A DNA stretch of 29,531 nt from Vitrella brassicaformis. Taxonomy: Eukaryota; Sar; Vitrellaceae. The notes below the pieces were generated by a model. It had not been told where the DNA came from. It searched no databases and saw only the letters and a program-made list of their open reading frames with translations. The stretch is taken from the NCBI GenBank assembly GCA_001179505.1, contig CDMY01000480.1, forward strand, positions 1 to 29,531. The letters run 5' to 3'. Made by a program: the position numbers and the translations under genes. Shown in pieces: positions 9,674-20,169 of this stretch (position 1 is its first letter; each line of letters starts with the position of its first letter).

Positions 9674-11667
9674 ATGGTCTGCCGCGCTGCTGCTCTTCTT
9701 ATCCTTTGCGGATGGGCGTGTGGGTGCTGGGCCCAGCTGCAGCCCCGTGGACTCCAAGTAGATAATGGCATCGAAAACGCCCCAAAAGTATCCGGTGGTG
9801 AGTGGGCTGGCTGGGGTGGCAAAAGGGCGATGCGATGATGCTGAGAAATGCCTTTCTGGTCTGTTTCCCCATCTCAGCGACAGTTGAAGATGTGTTGAAC
9901 CTCACCGAAGCCCTCCAGCCCTTCGCAGCCGGCGATTCCCTCCAGGCCATCTCCGTCACCGACCGGTTCCTGGTCATCCCTCCACAGCCGTCCAGCACCA
10001 GCCCCCCGTCACTCAGCGCATCGCAGCCCAGCAACAACCCGCTGGTGCACGACGCCCCTGTGCTCGTCTTTCGTGCCACAACGGCTCCCGAGAAACAAGA
10101 GCTCTTCATCGTGGGCTTGGCCGACAAGCCTCAGCTGAAGCGTCTTGAGCTGCCCGCGTCAATCACGCCGGCCGACTCGGACAAGGACCTGGACTTTGTG
10201 ACGATGCCCGGCGACGCCAAGACGGGCGCGTTGCTCGATGGGAGATACTACACGGTTGCCGAGTACACCGACAAGTCACTGGTGCTCTTTGGCGTGGAGC
10301 TGGACAGCCGCGGGGGTGCCCTTGCCACCCCGATGGGCGTCATTGGGACGGCCGACACGGCCAGCCACGAGCTGGCGGTGTTCGACGGCAAACTGTGGGT
10401 ATATGGGGAGCGCGCGTCGTCCACAGGCGTGTTCATCATCAGCCCTCCCCCGCTGCCGCGTCGCCTCACTCCCTGGCTGATGGACACCGACACATCAGCG
10501 GTCGGCACACTGCAGCTGCGCGACGGCAGCTCCCTCCCGCGGTCACCTGCGTGGCGGCCCCTGACCTTCATCAATGGCCAGTTCTACTTCGTGGCCGGGA
10601 GGGGTGACATGTTCATCGCCGAGAAGATGCGCAACGGCATCGACGGGCGTGACGGGAGGGAGATCGAGATGACCGAGGGCATCACCAACGCCAACGCACA
10701 TCTGCTCAGACAGCGGGAGGGCGGCAGGGACACCTACCAGGCCGTCCGGATGAGCGCATCGGCTCGTGGGCTGCTTGACCAGGAGGCCGGGGTGCGTGTG
10801 ACAGCCAATCGGACCAACGGAGCGTTCGCTGTGTGGACGGGACGACTGTGTTTTGCTGGTGCGGCGGGAGATGGAACTGCGGGTATTCTCTGCTACAATC
10901 CCCGGGATGACGACGTGCGACTCATGCCCGACCAGAAGAGACGCAACCAGGTAATACCTACTGGACGGAATCAGACAACAACTCAATAGTTGTTCCCATT
11001 GCGTGCGGTTCATGCGACAGGTGGGTGTCGCGATGCCCTCTAAGCCGCTCGCCTTCACTGTGGTCCATGACGCGATCGCGAGGCAGCCCGTCATATACTT
11101 CAGGTATGTATGTATCCAAACACACACACTGCCAAACGGCGCCTTCTCTGTCGCCCCCCCGTCCGTCCATACGCAGTGCGCTCGTTGCTGTGTTTGTGTT
11201 TTCGCAGTGCGGTTGAGAAGGATTCCCCGCACTCGGGCAGGAAACTCTTCTACTTCGACGGCGAGGCCATCCATCCGGTGGCCGTCCCCCCATCCAGCAT
11301 GACATCGGCCGCCACCCAGCCCCTCACCCCCGTGCACCCACAGACAGCAGCCACACCAGCCGACACGCCGGCAGCCACCAACCTGCGAGGAGGCGACACA
11401 TCGGTGGCCCTGAAGGCCCCGGCCCCAACGAGTGGGGAAGACCAGCCGGGGCGTGTACTGTTTGGGGGGCAGCATCCGAAGCTGGGGACGACCATCTATG
11501 AGATGGAGATTTGGGGCAAGGGCAGGGAGGAGCGGGTCATCAAGCCGATCGACGTCAGCGGCAGCGAGCCGAGAGGCTATGGGAGCCTCGGCACGTCGGC
11601 ACTGTATGTGGCGGTAGAGCGGGATGGGCACCTGGTGCTCGTCAAGGTGACGCCCACCGAGGGCTGA
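9674..11667 (+). CDS. Secreted protein with beta-rich repeats (possible beta-propeller)
   Basis: Four exons (9674-9797, 9878-10950, 11021-11103, 11208-11667) give 1740 nt, 579 aa. The start at 9674 was chosen because it opens a typical signal peptide (MVCRAAALLILCGWACGCWA then QLQPRG) and its exon joins the long second exon in the correct phase 1. The next ATG at 9766 would not. The mature part has repeated short beta-type segments: ELAVFDGKLWVYG, PLTFINGQFYFVAGRG, AFAVWTGRLCFAGAAGDG and GRKLFYFDGEAIHP. Each ends a unit with an aromatic strand and a Gly turn, the pattern of propeller blades. There is no C-terminal membrane span or GPI-type tail. A Thr/Pro/Ala-rich stretch lies at about 445-475. 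Substrate and role are unknown; extracellular, vacuolar or plastid-periphery locations are all possible. Confidence 0.72.
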
Positions 11668-12653
11668 TCGATGGATGGATGGATAGCATAGCTTAGCTGT
11701 ACGTTATAGATCCAATCAATGTCCGGCCGGTAGATCGATAGGCGAGGGAGGGAGGAACAGACAGACAGACAGACGTCTGCGAGTTTTCCGGTTCGTTCTC
11801 TCTTTTTCTGTGTGTAGAAAGATACATGTCATGTAGAATCGGGTGGGCGCAATTCATTCGGGGGGTTTGGCTGTTTTGTTTGCTGCTTTGCTTACCATGT
11901 GGCTGGCCCCAATTGAGCTAAGTGACGGCGATTTAAGTAGCTGCGAGAAAAAAATGTCGTGTCGTGACTCGTGACTAGACACACACACATACAATTGGCA
12001 AGACACGCACACACACACAGTGAGACGGTGTCCACACACCTGTGTGCGGGCGGACAGATAAACAGTTATGGTTTGTCCGACGCCGACAAATGTTATTCAT
12101 TATACATACAGTCCTTACACTCAATGCAATGCTTTTGTTCCCTATATATCATATGTGATGGGACTCATCCATCAGCCATCCCCCTGTCTGTCCGTCCGTC
12201 TGTCTGTCTGTCTGTCTGTGTGTGGCCGCACACACTACCACTCACCAGAGATGGATGGATGGATGGCAGACAGCCAGCAGCGAGAACAAGCGTCCGAAAA
12301 TGCATGACTTCTTCGCCCACAACGAAAACGAGAGATCGAAACCCACAGTGCAAACGTCAAGGCGATGGCCTCACAACGAACCATTCACAGGCCTCACAAC
12401 GAACCATGTTCGCCTCCTTGGTCCGGGGCCCCATATTTCAATGCGAGCTCAAGCAGATCTGCAAACGATCCGCTCTCTTCGCCGGCTCATGCACTGGTGA
12501 CCAGGTGGTTCATGAGGATCGATAGGCGTCACAACAACAACAAAACGCCGTAGATCTGGTTCCTTGGATCTTCACTCCCACCCATCTCTTCACGTGGATC
12601 CACCGCTACTCGTGGACGTCGGTTCTGTCGGTTCCTTCTGTCGGCAGTGACTA
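11668..12653. other. Intergenic region (986 nt) with microsatellites and a direct repeat
   Basis: It lies between two + genes and holds (GATG)n at 11671-11684, (ACAG)n at 11758-11773, CA runs near 11980-12020, (CTGT)n at 12205-12220, (GGAT)n near 12252, and an 18-bp direct repeat at 12367-12384 / 12390-12407. The last 150 nt before the M3 peptidase ATG are of ordinary complexity and are the likely promoter/5'UTR. Open frames such as 12222-12500 show no codon or domain pattern and are not called. Confidence 0.55.
12367..12407. repeat. 18-bp exact direct repeat, offset 23 bp
   Basis: GGCCTCACAACGAACCAT occurs at 12367-12384 and again at 12390-12407, separated by TCACA. It lies about 250 nt upstream of the M3 peptidase ATG and could be a duplicated regulatory site or a chance slippage product. 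Confidence 0.85.
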
Positions 12654-15600
12654 ATGGGGCTGGGTCAGAAACCCCTCAAGACTCCGGGCGACCCCTACCG
12701 CTGGCTGACCCCCTTTCGAGCCGTCAAGCAGGCTGCAGCGGCGCTTCGGTCCTTGGGAGAGAAGCAGACGCCCCTGGACGGTCTCATCGAGTCCAACCGG
12801 CGCTTGCTACGGCCGGATGGGTATCTCGATCTCAGCGAGCTGCCGTCAACCGTCACTGTCAAGGCCCTGAGGAACGTCCGCACGGCCATCGAGCGGCAAA
12901 GTCAGGAGGCAGAGGCCAGCACCGACCCGCAGGCCGCCGCCACTGGCCTCTTGCAGTGCACGGAGCTCGGCAAGTTCGCTCAGAAGTTATTTGCAGGACT
13001 CAATGAAGTTCGGCGGCTCTCCTTGGCCAACCAGGTTGCTATGACGCGGCTGGCCCTGCAGACAAGCGAGCTGGAAAAGCAGTGTGTCAAGAAGGCTTTG
13101 ACGGCCATCACCAATCAGCACAGCTCGAGCGGCAACAGCAACGAGAGCGGTCGGCAGGCTCAGCCTGCCGAGGCCGTCGACAAGCGGCTGGTTTCCTCCC
13201 CAGCAATCGACTTCAGATTGGCTTTGGCTCACCGGATCGGCGAGAGGGCCAGGGATGATGTCCTGACGCGGCTGAATGCCTGTGAGGAAGCATTGCTGAA
13301 GATGGTTACCCTGGCGCCTAAGGGCGGTACGCCTCACCTCGAGGTCCACGTGAGCGAGGTCACAGCATCGGATCGGTTCAAGAGCGACTACCGCAAGTCC
13401 AAAAAGAGCGACATCCTGAAGGTCCCCATCCAGCGTGTCAATTTTGAGTACCTCGTGGCGGTTTTCAACTCGGCAGAGGCGCGGCGGCAGTTGTGGGAAA
13501 TATATGCCAAGGACATGGACGACGAGAAGATCGCCGACGCCATGCTGCGGGTGCTGCGGGTGCGGCAGGAGATGGCCCATGCGATGGGCTACAAGTGCTG
13601 GGGCGACATGCAGATACACAAAAGGTGAGGGAGGGGACTAACCAAGGCAAGCAGACGCATCGCATCAATTTCGTGGGCTCTCCTCCCCTCACTCACCTGC
13701 GGTGCGGTGCATTCAGGATGGTTGAGACCCGAGGCAGCATTCGCCAGCTCCATCGCGATGTGCAGACTGCCCTCCACGCCCCCCTGCAGTCGGTGATCAA
13801 GAATGTGCTCAGGTCCATCAGCCTGCAGGAGCGGCAAAGCGGCAAAGCGCCCGCGAGGAAGCGGCAGCCGGGCGGGGGAGGTGGCAGTGAGTCAAAGATC
13901 GACTACGTCGACTTCCAACACTTCGCCATGAACGTGTGAACAAATGTGTCTGTCGGCTGGTCACTCTGCCTACGCGACACTACACGTGCTCTCTGTGTGT
14001 ATGGTGGTGGTGTGTGTGCAGGAGGTTGGATACCAGCAGGGTTTTGACCTGATGGATTACTTCTCGCAGCAGTATTCGGTGCCAAAGATCCTCGAGATGC
14101 TGTCGGAGCTGCACGGCTTCCACATCGAGCTCGTCCCAACGGATGTCTCCAACCTCGGCTGGCCACCCAACTACCAGATCCACGCCGTATACGACAGGCA
14201 GGAGCACCAGGTGGCCCCCGACACCGCCCGCCCGATCGTCTTCCTCTACTTGGCCTGCACGCAGCACGCAACACTTCTCGACTTTGTCCGGGTGCCGATT
14301 CCCGTCAACATCCCCCCACACGCGCAGAAGCTGGCCGAGGGTCACATCAAGGTGTATGTGCCCAACATGCCCCACAACCCAGGACTGGCACTGCCGCTCA
14401 ACCTCTCCCTGGTTGGTATATGTGGTACTCAATATATATCTACCCCCTTAAGCCGGGGATGGATGGATGGATGTGTGTGGTTGCGTTGTGTGTGTTCAGG
14501 TCTCGACCATTTGTCATGAGTTGGGTCATGCGGTGCACTACATCCACCAGATGCGGCACCAGCGGCGGCTCAGACACGCCCAGCCACTGACGGCAGGGGA
14601 GGCCAGGTGGAGACAGGTACCTACCTGATGGATGGATGAATGGATGGATGGGCCGGCCAACAAACAATCAAGCCAACCATGCCATGCCATGTGTGTTTGT
14701 CATCTCTCTCCGTCTCTCTGTGTCGTGTGTGTCTGCACGCACTCACTTAGGCGGAGGCATCCGATGCGTTTTGGGACGTGGAGCTCCCGACCGACATCCA
14801 GGAAACGGCCGCCGTATACCACGAGTAAGTCACGGCGACTAAGGGCACAGCGCAGGCAGTCGGGCAGCTAGCACGGACAATCCTTTGTCCCCCTGTCTGT
14901 TTGTTTCCTTGGCTCAGGCACCTGTTTCGGGACCCGAGTGTGCTCGCAAATATCAGCAAGCACATCAAGGACGGCACGCCCCTGCCGTCATATCTCGCCA
15001 AGTAAGACTGGCAGGCAGGCAGGCAGGCAGGCAGGCAGCGAGTGGTCGAGCAAGGGCCTGAGGGAGGGTAGGGTCAGGTCAAGTGGTGGAATGAGTGGAA
15101 GCGTGTGAGTCCGTCCGTCCTTTGACTGTCTGTCAGGGTGTGCCCGTTCGATGTCCTCTACCACCTGCAGTATCTGCAGTGGTCGGAGATTGACGACCAT
15201 ATCCACGGGCCGGACCTCGACCCAAACAAGTACGCCATGGTGCACTCACTCCACACCCCCCCCATCTCTCTCCCTCTCTCTCTGGTGCGTGCATCCGTCA
15301 ATCCGTCAATCTGCAGGTGCACAGCGGCCGAGCTGGTGTCGACAATGGGGTCCATCTTCACCAAGATGCTGCCCGTCAACCTCCCCAACAACTGGACCGC
15401 ACCCCTACTCAAGAACTGGATGATCTTCGCCTTCACAAGGTTGGTTAGGAGTGTGTGATTCTTGCACCTCACACACACACACAGCCAGCCACACACGCAT
15501 CCACGCATGTGTCGCTGTCTGTCTGCCTGTCTGTCTGTTTGCCTGCTTATGTCAGCATGGGATACGCCGGCATCACCAGCGTCTACCTGTGTGCCCATGT

Positions 15601-15892
15601 CCGCGCGTCATGCGCAGTGGCCGCGTACCGCCGCGCCAGGCAGAACAAGGCGGCCCTGGCAGCCTACTCGGAGAAGCTGCAGGGCTTCCTGCAGCACCCC
15701 GTCTACCCTGACGCGGCCTTCCGACTGCACTCCACACTGGACCCCTCCCAGGGGCCGCTCGACCCCACACTGCCGGGCATTTACGGCAAGGCCAGAAACA
15801 CACAGCAGCCACAAAATGGCGACAAGAGTGGACAGCAGCTGAGGGGCCTGTTTGCTTGGAAGGCGCACCCGGCGGAGCACCTTCTTGGGTGA
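12654..15892 (+). CDS. M3-family zinc metallopeptidase (thimet oligopeptidase / mitochondrial intermediate peptidase type)
   Basis: Nine exons: 12654-13624, 13717-13933, 14022-14411, 14500-14616, 14751-14824, 14918-15001, 15137-15229, 15317-15439, 15556-15892. They give 2406 nt, 801 aa, with all phases closed. The zinc motif is intact: TICHELGHAVHYI, with His532, Glu533 and His536. The third ligand is best read as Glu576 in FWDVELPTDIQETAAVYHE, which matches the family's D-F-V-E-P-S region. The gap from His536 is 40 residues against about 25 in thimet oligopeptidase, so there is an insert of roughly 15 basic residues (QMRHQRRLRHAQ). The N-terminal two thirds is helical, as expected for the clam-shaped M3 fold. 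Near the C-terminus the substrate-contact segment reads FTSMGYAGITSVYL. The family usually has His and two further Tyr here (pattern HxxxGYxxxYxxY); the first His and middle Tyr appear replaced. The N-terminus is basic and Ala/Leu-containing and could be a mitochondrial presequence, but is not decisive. The chain is about 100 aa longer than usual. Confidence 0.86.
15010..15039. repeat. (GGCA)n tetranucleotide tract near an intron donor
   Basis: About seven GGCA units lie just inside the intron 15002-15136 of the M3 peptidase. The same intron carries GTCCGTCC and GTCTGTCAG towards the acceptor, which can pair in part with GGCA/GGAC-type units. Confidence 0.8.
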
Positions 15893-16492
15893 GGTGATGG
15901 TGCATATGGTGATTGTGTGATGGCTGGGTGGGTGGGGCTGCCTGCCTGCCTGCGTGTCTGAGGGAGGTGTGTGTGCGCTCTGTCTGTGCATTGCAAGGGT
16001 GTTGATAACGAGTCGATTGACAGCAGGAGAGGATGAGTGGAGTGGTAGGTAGATCCAGCTGTGGGCTGTCGCAGACAAGACAAGGCCTGTCCTGTCAGCA
16101 GATATCTCTGTTGTTGAATGCAATGACATCATCAGTAAGTAGTGTGTCAACATGCACTGCATGAGACCGACCATTTTGCCTGCTGTCTCGGAATGTCACA
16201 CACACACACACACAGCACATGGCGCGCACCTCGGCGGCCCCCCTTGAGGGGGCGCAGCGAAGCAAAGAGCAAGCCGCAAACTGTCCCAGCCAGTGCAAAA
16301 AAGACGACGAGGCAAACGCCCACGCGCTTGCCCAATTCACCCCCACCCCCACCTACCCTTCCTCAATCTCACCTCACCCACCGCGCGGGCTGTGAATCTA
16401 TGTGTGTGCCTATGCTACAGAGCCCTCCCTCTCTCTCCATCCACACACACATGTGTGACGGCGTGGTTGATTGAGTGGCTGGGTCGGGTGAG
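15893..16492. other. Convergent intergenic region between M3 peptidase and UFD1
   Basis: These 600 nt hold the 3' ends of two genes. GGTGGGTGGGG and CTGC repeats lie near 15930, a (CA)n run at about 16198-16215, and a C-rich stretch near 16340. No gene, RNA fold or mobile element is supported. Confidence 0.55.
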
Positions 16493-18858
16493 TCAGAAGT
16501 GCGATAGGTGGTGGCCTGAGCCCGAGAAGAGGTCGAAGTTGCCCTGTGGGAGGATGGCCTTGGGGTCGCCGGTGGAGGTCTTGCCCACCATGCCGGGGAT
16601 CTTGCCCTCCCGCTTCAACTCCTCGAAGTGCTCGTTGTACGTCTGAACGATCAAACGATCAAACCACCAAACCACCAGACAGACAGACACACCAACAAAC
16701 AGGGGAAACAAGGCAGGCGACACGTGGTCGATATATGGGGTGGGGTGTCGCCTTGCAACTGACCCTGACACCGCCTGGGATTGCCTTGAGCCACGGCTCT
16801 TCGTCCGTCTCGTCCTGCACTCACACGTACGTCAACACACACAATACAATAGAATCCGACGCCTTGGAGGGGGTGGCTGGGTGGGTGTGAAGTGAGCGGC
16901 GTGGGAATGTCCGTGTGCGTACGTCGTCGTCGGGTATGGCGATGGGTCTGTTGGGCGAGACGCCGGTGGGCGCGGGTGAGTTCTTCTTGGGCTTGACCGG
17001 CTTGCCGTCCAAGCGGACCCCCGTACCACCAAACAACACCTGACACACACACACCAACGACACGCACAGAGAGTCTTCGCTCTCTGTCTGTCTGTCCGTC
17101 CGTCTGTCTCTCTGTTGGTGTGCAGGGCTGCTTACATCCTCCTTTTTGGCGGGCGGCGCCTCCCCGCCACCATTCGACCCAGCTGCACACCCCACACCAC
17201 CCACACACAGCCAGAAGGACGTCAGAGAGCTTGCATTGGGTTGGATAGATGAGCAAGACCATCAAACCCAACGTGGAAAAAGTGTGTGTGTCACCCATCC
17301 ATCGCGCGGACCGAATGGGTCGAGTGAGGGCACGGGCGACGGGGTGGGGGGAGGAGAGGGCTCCTGCAGACATGATGGGACGGACAGGGGACAGGCCAGC
17401 CTGTGCGTGTGCGTGCGTCATTCACTGTAAGTCTCATTGTGTGGTGTGGGTGTGTGACCATCTCTCTCCTTCCCTCCCACTGAGTGGGTCTCACTCTCAC
17501 TCACCACATAGTCCTTGGGCGGGGCGAAGTCGACCTCCACGTCCGTCTCGATGATCGAGATCGAGTTCGACGGACGGCATTCCTGACACGATACACGTGA
17601 GCGTCGGTATGGTATGTGTGTGGCCGGCCGTTTGTGTGGCGGGCGCTTCATTGACTGACCACAATCTCTATTTCGTATTTCTTCTGGTTGTAGTGGATGA
17701 CGATGTTGTCGCCAACCGTCAAGGTCGCGTACAGACGCAGCGACGCCTCCAACCTGACACACAACACACAAGACAAACAAATGACATACACAGATTAGAT
17801 GACACACATCACATCACATGCATCCCATTCCTCTCTCTCTCTGTGTGTCTTCATGTGTGTGGCCACGTGTGTGTGTTGCTCTGCTCACACGGCCTTTGGG
17901 TTTGAGATGTCCAGGAACTCCTTTGAGACGGGCTGCAGCTTGACATACCTGCCCTTGGGCAGGGTCGTGTTGGTCACACGCACTATGTCGCCCTCCTTCA
18001 ACAGCAGGTTCTGCATCATCTGCACACGCACACACACGCATCCGCCATACACACACACGCCCTGCCGTTGGTGCACCAATTGCACTGTGTTGTGTTGTGT
18101 TGTGTAGCTACCCAGTAGGGCATGTAGCAGGTCCCCTCCTCGGCCGAGAACTCCTGCACGCCGCCACACGTGTGACGACCCTACACCGCACCAAGCAAAG
18201 CAATGCAACGCAAACCAGCCAGTCAGTCAGTCAGTCATCACACCCACCCACAGCTCGTCGCAATGAGTTGAGTGGCCTGCTGTGCGTGTCCTGTGTCCTC
18301 CTCCTGACTGACCTTCTCAGCATTGTGCAGCTCGAACAGCATCGGCCAAGTGATGTTCAAACGGGCTGAGTGAGGAACGATTACAACAACACACACACAC
18401 ACACACCCCTCCACGACAAACCAATGTGTGTGGGTTATGCCTCAACCCCTCCCTACCAAGATGGTCCAGCGCCGAAGGAGGCAGCAGGACTGCACCACAC
18501 ACACACACACACGCCCGCACCAATACGCCAGTGCATTCCATTCTAGGCGTCCACACATCCTGACGATATGCTGTAGGTGTAGCTCAGCTGGATGTCTGCG
18601 TCTGTCTGTGTGTGTGTTGGTTAAAGTACTGACTTTTGTTGCCCTTTTCGAGATCCTCTTTGCTGGCGAACGTGACAGGGAAGCACGTGTAGTGCTCGTC
18701 GAACCGGCTGGCCACCGGTCCGTTGTGGAAGAACCCCTGGGCCGCCTGGGCGGCCAGACGTCCAAGACCCAGCTGCAGTTCGGACCACACAGGGAGGGAG
18801 TGAGCGCGTGACGAAACCACCAGCCATGGAGTGACATGTGTGGCTGAGTGCCTACCAT
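16493..18858 (-). CDS. UFD1: Ubiquitin fusion degradation protein 1 (UFD1), p97/Cdc48 adaptor
   Basis: Twelve coding exons in transcript order: 18858-18856, 18772-18634, 18489-18457, 18365-18313, 18180-18112, 18019-17889, 17753-17660, 17582-17495, 17182-17136, 17039-16923, 16814-16764, 16642-16493. They total 975 nt, 324 aa, close to the usual length of about 310. UFD1 pairs with NPL4 to bring ubiquitinated substrates to the Cdc48/p97 segregase in ER-associated degradation and related routes. The UT3 double-psi domain is clear: [97 protein letters not shown] and [13 protein letters not shown]. Two SHP boxes (FxGxGxxL) follow: FGGTGVRL at 222-229 and FSGSGHHL at 314-321. The first coding exon would hold only the ATG, placed directly before the donor GTAGGC. 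This start is the least certain part. In red-lineage algae a second UFD1 serves the SELMA plastid import system, but no signal peptide is seen here, so the cytosolic form is favoured. Confidence 0.94.
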
Positions 18859-19502
18859 TGCTTCTGACGAACTCCAATCTGCAGCGAAAACACCGACACG
18901 CTCCCAAGAGGTCGCAGGGTTCCAAACCCTGGGCTTGGAACCCTGTTCGTTCTTTCTTTTGAGTTTGAACGAAAAGTGAGTGGCATCAACGGATGGATGC
19001 GCCATGTGACGCGTGACAGAGACAGGCAGTTTCACATCGACCCTGCTGGACCGTTCCACCACATGGACGTCAGTGCAAGACAATTTGCAGGTGCCAGTGG
19101 GTAGAGTGACAACAAATGGCCTGCCTACTTAGGAGCCGGTATCTGTCTCTGTCAACCTGACCCACACTTCCATCCATCCAGCCATTGTACTATCCGCCCA
19201 GATCGGATCGTCCCTCACCCACCATTGAACACACAAGAGATGCAATCCAATCAATGGCGGCACGGCAACACAACAAAAAGACAGACCCACAAGGCAAGTC
19301 AGCCGCAAACAAACAGGGGCAGGCTAGGCTCCGCCACGTCTGTCTGCCATTTGCCCACATCATTCATCACCTCTCACCACTTACACACACCCGTGCGGAC
19401 AAACAGGCGGGCGGCAAGCAAGGAACCATCGGCCATATGGAAACCGCTCGGCTCTTGTGCCTCTCTCGCTCCCCTATCTCCCATATATGCTCGGTCGGTC
19501 AT
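18859..19502. other. Intergenic region between IF1-like and UFD1 genes (both - strand)
   Basis: These 644 nt include the upstream region of UFD1 and the 3' end of the IF1-like gene. Apart from the hairpin at 18915-18945, the sequence is of ordinary complexity with short CA runs. I find no supported exon. Confidence 0.5.
18915..18945. repeat. Perfect 11-bp inverted repeat with 9-nt loop upstream of UFD1
   Basis: Arms CAGGGTTCCAA (18915-18925) and TTGGAACCCTG (18935-18945) are exact reverse complements. The loop ACCCTGGGC can itself pair partly. It lies about 57 nt upstream of the proposed UFD1 ATG, so it may be in the 5'UTR or promoter. It is not part of a tRNA cloverleaf that I can build. 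Confidence 0.85.
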
Positions 19503-19654
19503 TTACTTGGCCTTGGCCTCTTGCTCTTCGACCGGCTCGAACTTGGGATGTCGCCAGCCGTGCCGCTCCAGCGAGACTATCACGTCCCGCACCAAAGACA
19601 GATTCGCACTCATGTCATACTTGCTGCACACTGCACACACACACACACACACAC

Positions 19655-19690
<36 letters not shown>

Positions 19691-20169
19691 GAGATGTGTG
19701 TGGCTGAGATGCGTGAGTGTGTGTGTGTCTGTTTGTCTGTCTGTGTGTGGTGCACTCACTGTGCTGACCGTCTTTGAGGTCTTCATAGACGAGTTGGTCG
19801 ACGGGGTAGTTTTCCGGCACGACCTCTGCCTTCTCCTCCTCCTCCTTGCCAGAGAACCGCGGGTCCCACTCGGGATGCTTCGTCAACAGCTTACGCAGCA
19901 AAGTCTCGTCTACACACACACACACACAGCCACACACCGACACACAGACAGACAATGCAGCATCACTGCACGTGTGTGTGTGTGGATCTCGGCAGTGGTT
20001 GTGTTGTGTTGTGCTGACCTTCCTGATGGAAGTAGATGTTCTCCTCTGCCGACCCCTTATCCTTGATGATCTCTGTGGCCTGCCGCACACCGCCTACAGC
20101 GGCCGGCAGCCGCCTCGCCGCCGCCTGACCGCCTCGCGCAAACAGAAGACCCACTGAACGCGACAACAT
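19503..20169 (-). CDS. IF1-like mitochondrial ATPase inhibitor (IATP family)
   Basis: Three exons (20169-20019, 19909-19760, 19630-19503) give 429 nt, 142 aa. The N-terminus is a typical mitochondrial presequence: MLSRSVGLLFARGGQAAARR, with Arg, Ala and Leu and no acidic residue until about position 33. The segment KDKGSAEENIYFHQEDETLL followed by RKLLTKH at about 36-62 fits the IF1 inhibitory helix (small residues, then AEE-x-YF and LRKL). IF1 blocks ATP hydrolysis by F1-ATPase when the proton gradient fails. The remaining 80 residues (acidic linker EEEEKAEVVPENYP, then NLSLVRDVIVSLERHGWRHP and a charged tail) go beyond the usual inhibitor and are unassigned. The second donor is ambiguous: GTGAGTG after CAGCACA was chosen, but GTCAGC four codons earlier also keeps frame. 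Another mitochondrial small protein cannot be excluded. Confidence 0.62.
19631..19759 (-). repeat. Intron with (CA/CAGA) donor half, (TC)n and (TG)n acceptor half
   Basis: On the sense (-) strand the intron starts GTGAGTGCACCACACACAGA and continues with more CAGA/CACA. It ends with about 13 TC units (19661-19686 on the + strand as AG) and then about 11 TG units before CAG. The donor-side and acceptor-side tracts are complementary. Confidence 0.85.

Noticed and set aside
10543-11631. Long open frame (about 360 codons) on the - strand
   Set aside because: It lies antisense to the spliced secreted-protein gene, runs through its introns, and has no domain or exon structure of its own. It is a shadow of GC-rich coding DNA.
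12222-12500. Open frame of 92 codons in the large intergenic region
   Set aside because: It begins in microsatellite DNA, has no splice or domain support, and shows no coding-type composition.
12987-13619. Open frame of 210 codons on the - strand
   Set aside because: It is antisense to exon 1 of the M3 peptidase and its translation is rich in His, Gln and Pro without any motif.
16841-17430. CA/GT-rich stretches considered as a CRISPR-like or satellite array
   Set aside because: There are no regular spacers or conserved repeats. The tracts are parts of individual UFD1 introns bounded by GT-AG sites.
18915-18945. Possible tRNA T-arm (GGTTCCAAACCC)
   Set aside because: No acceptor stem, D-arm or anticodon arm could be placed around it. 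The simple perfect hairpin explains the sequence.
19661-19686. (AG)n run considered as a promoter element
   Set aside because: It lies inside the second intron of the IF1-like gene, where it reads as a (TC)n pyrimidine tract on the sense strand.
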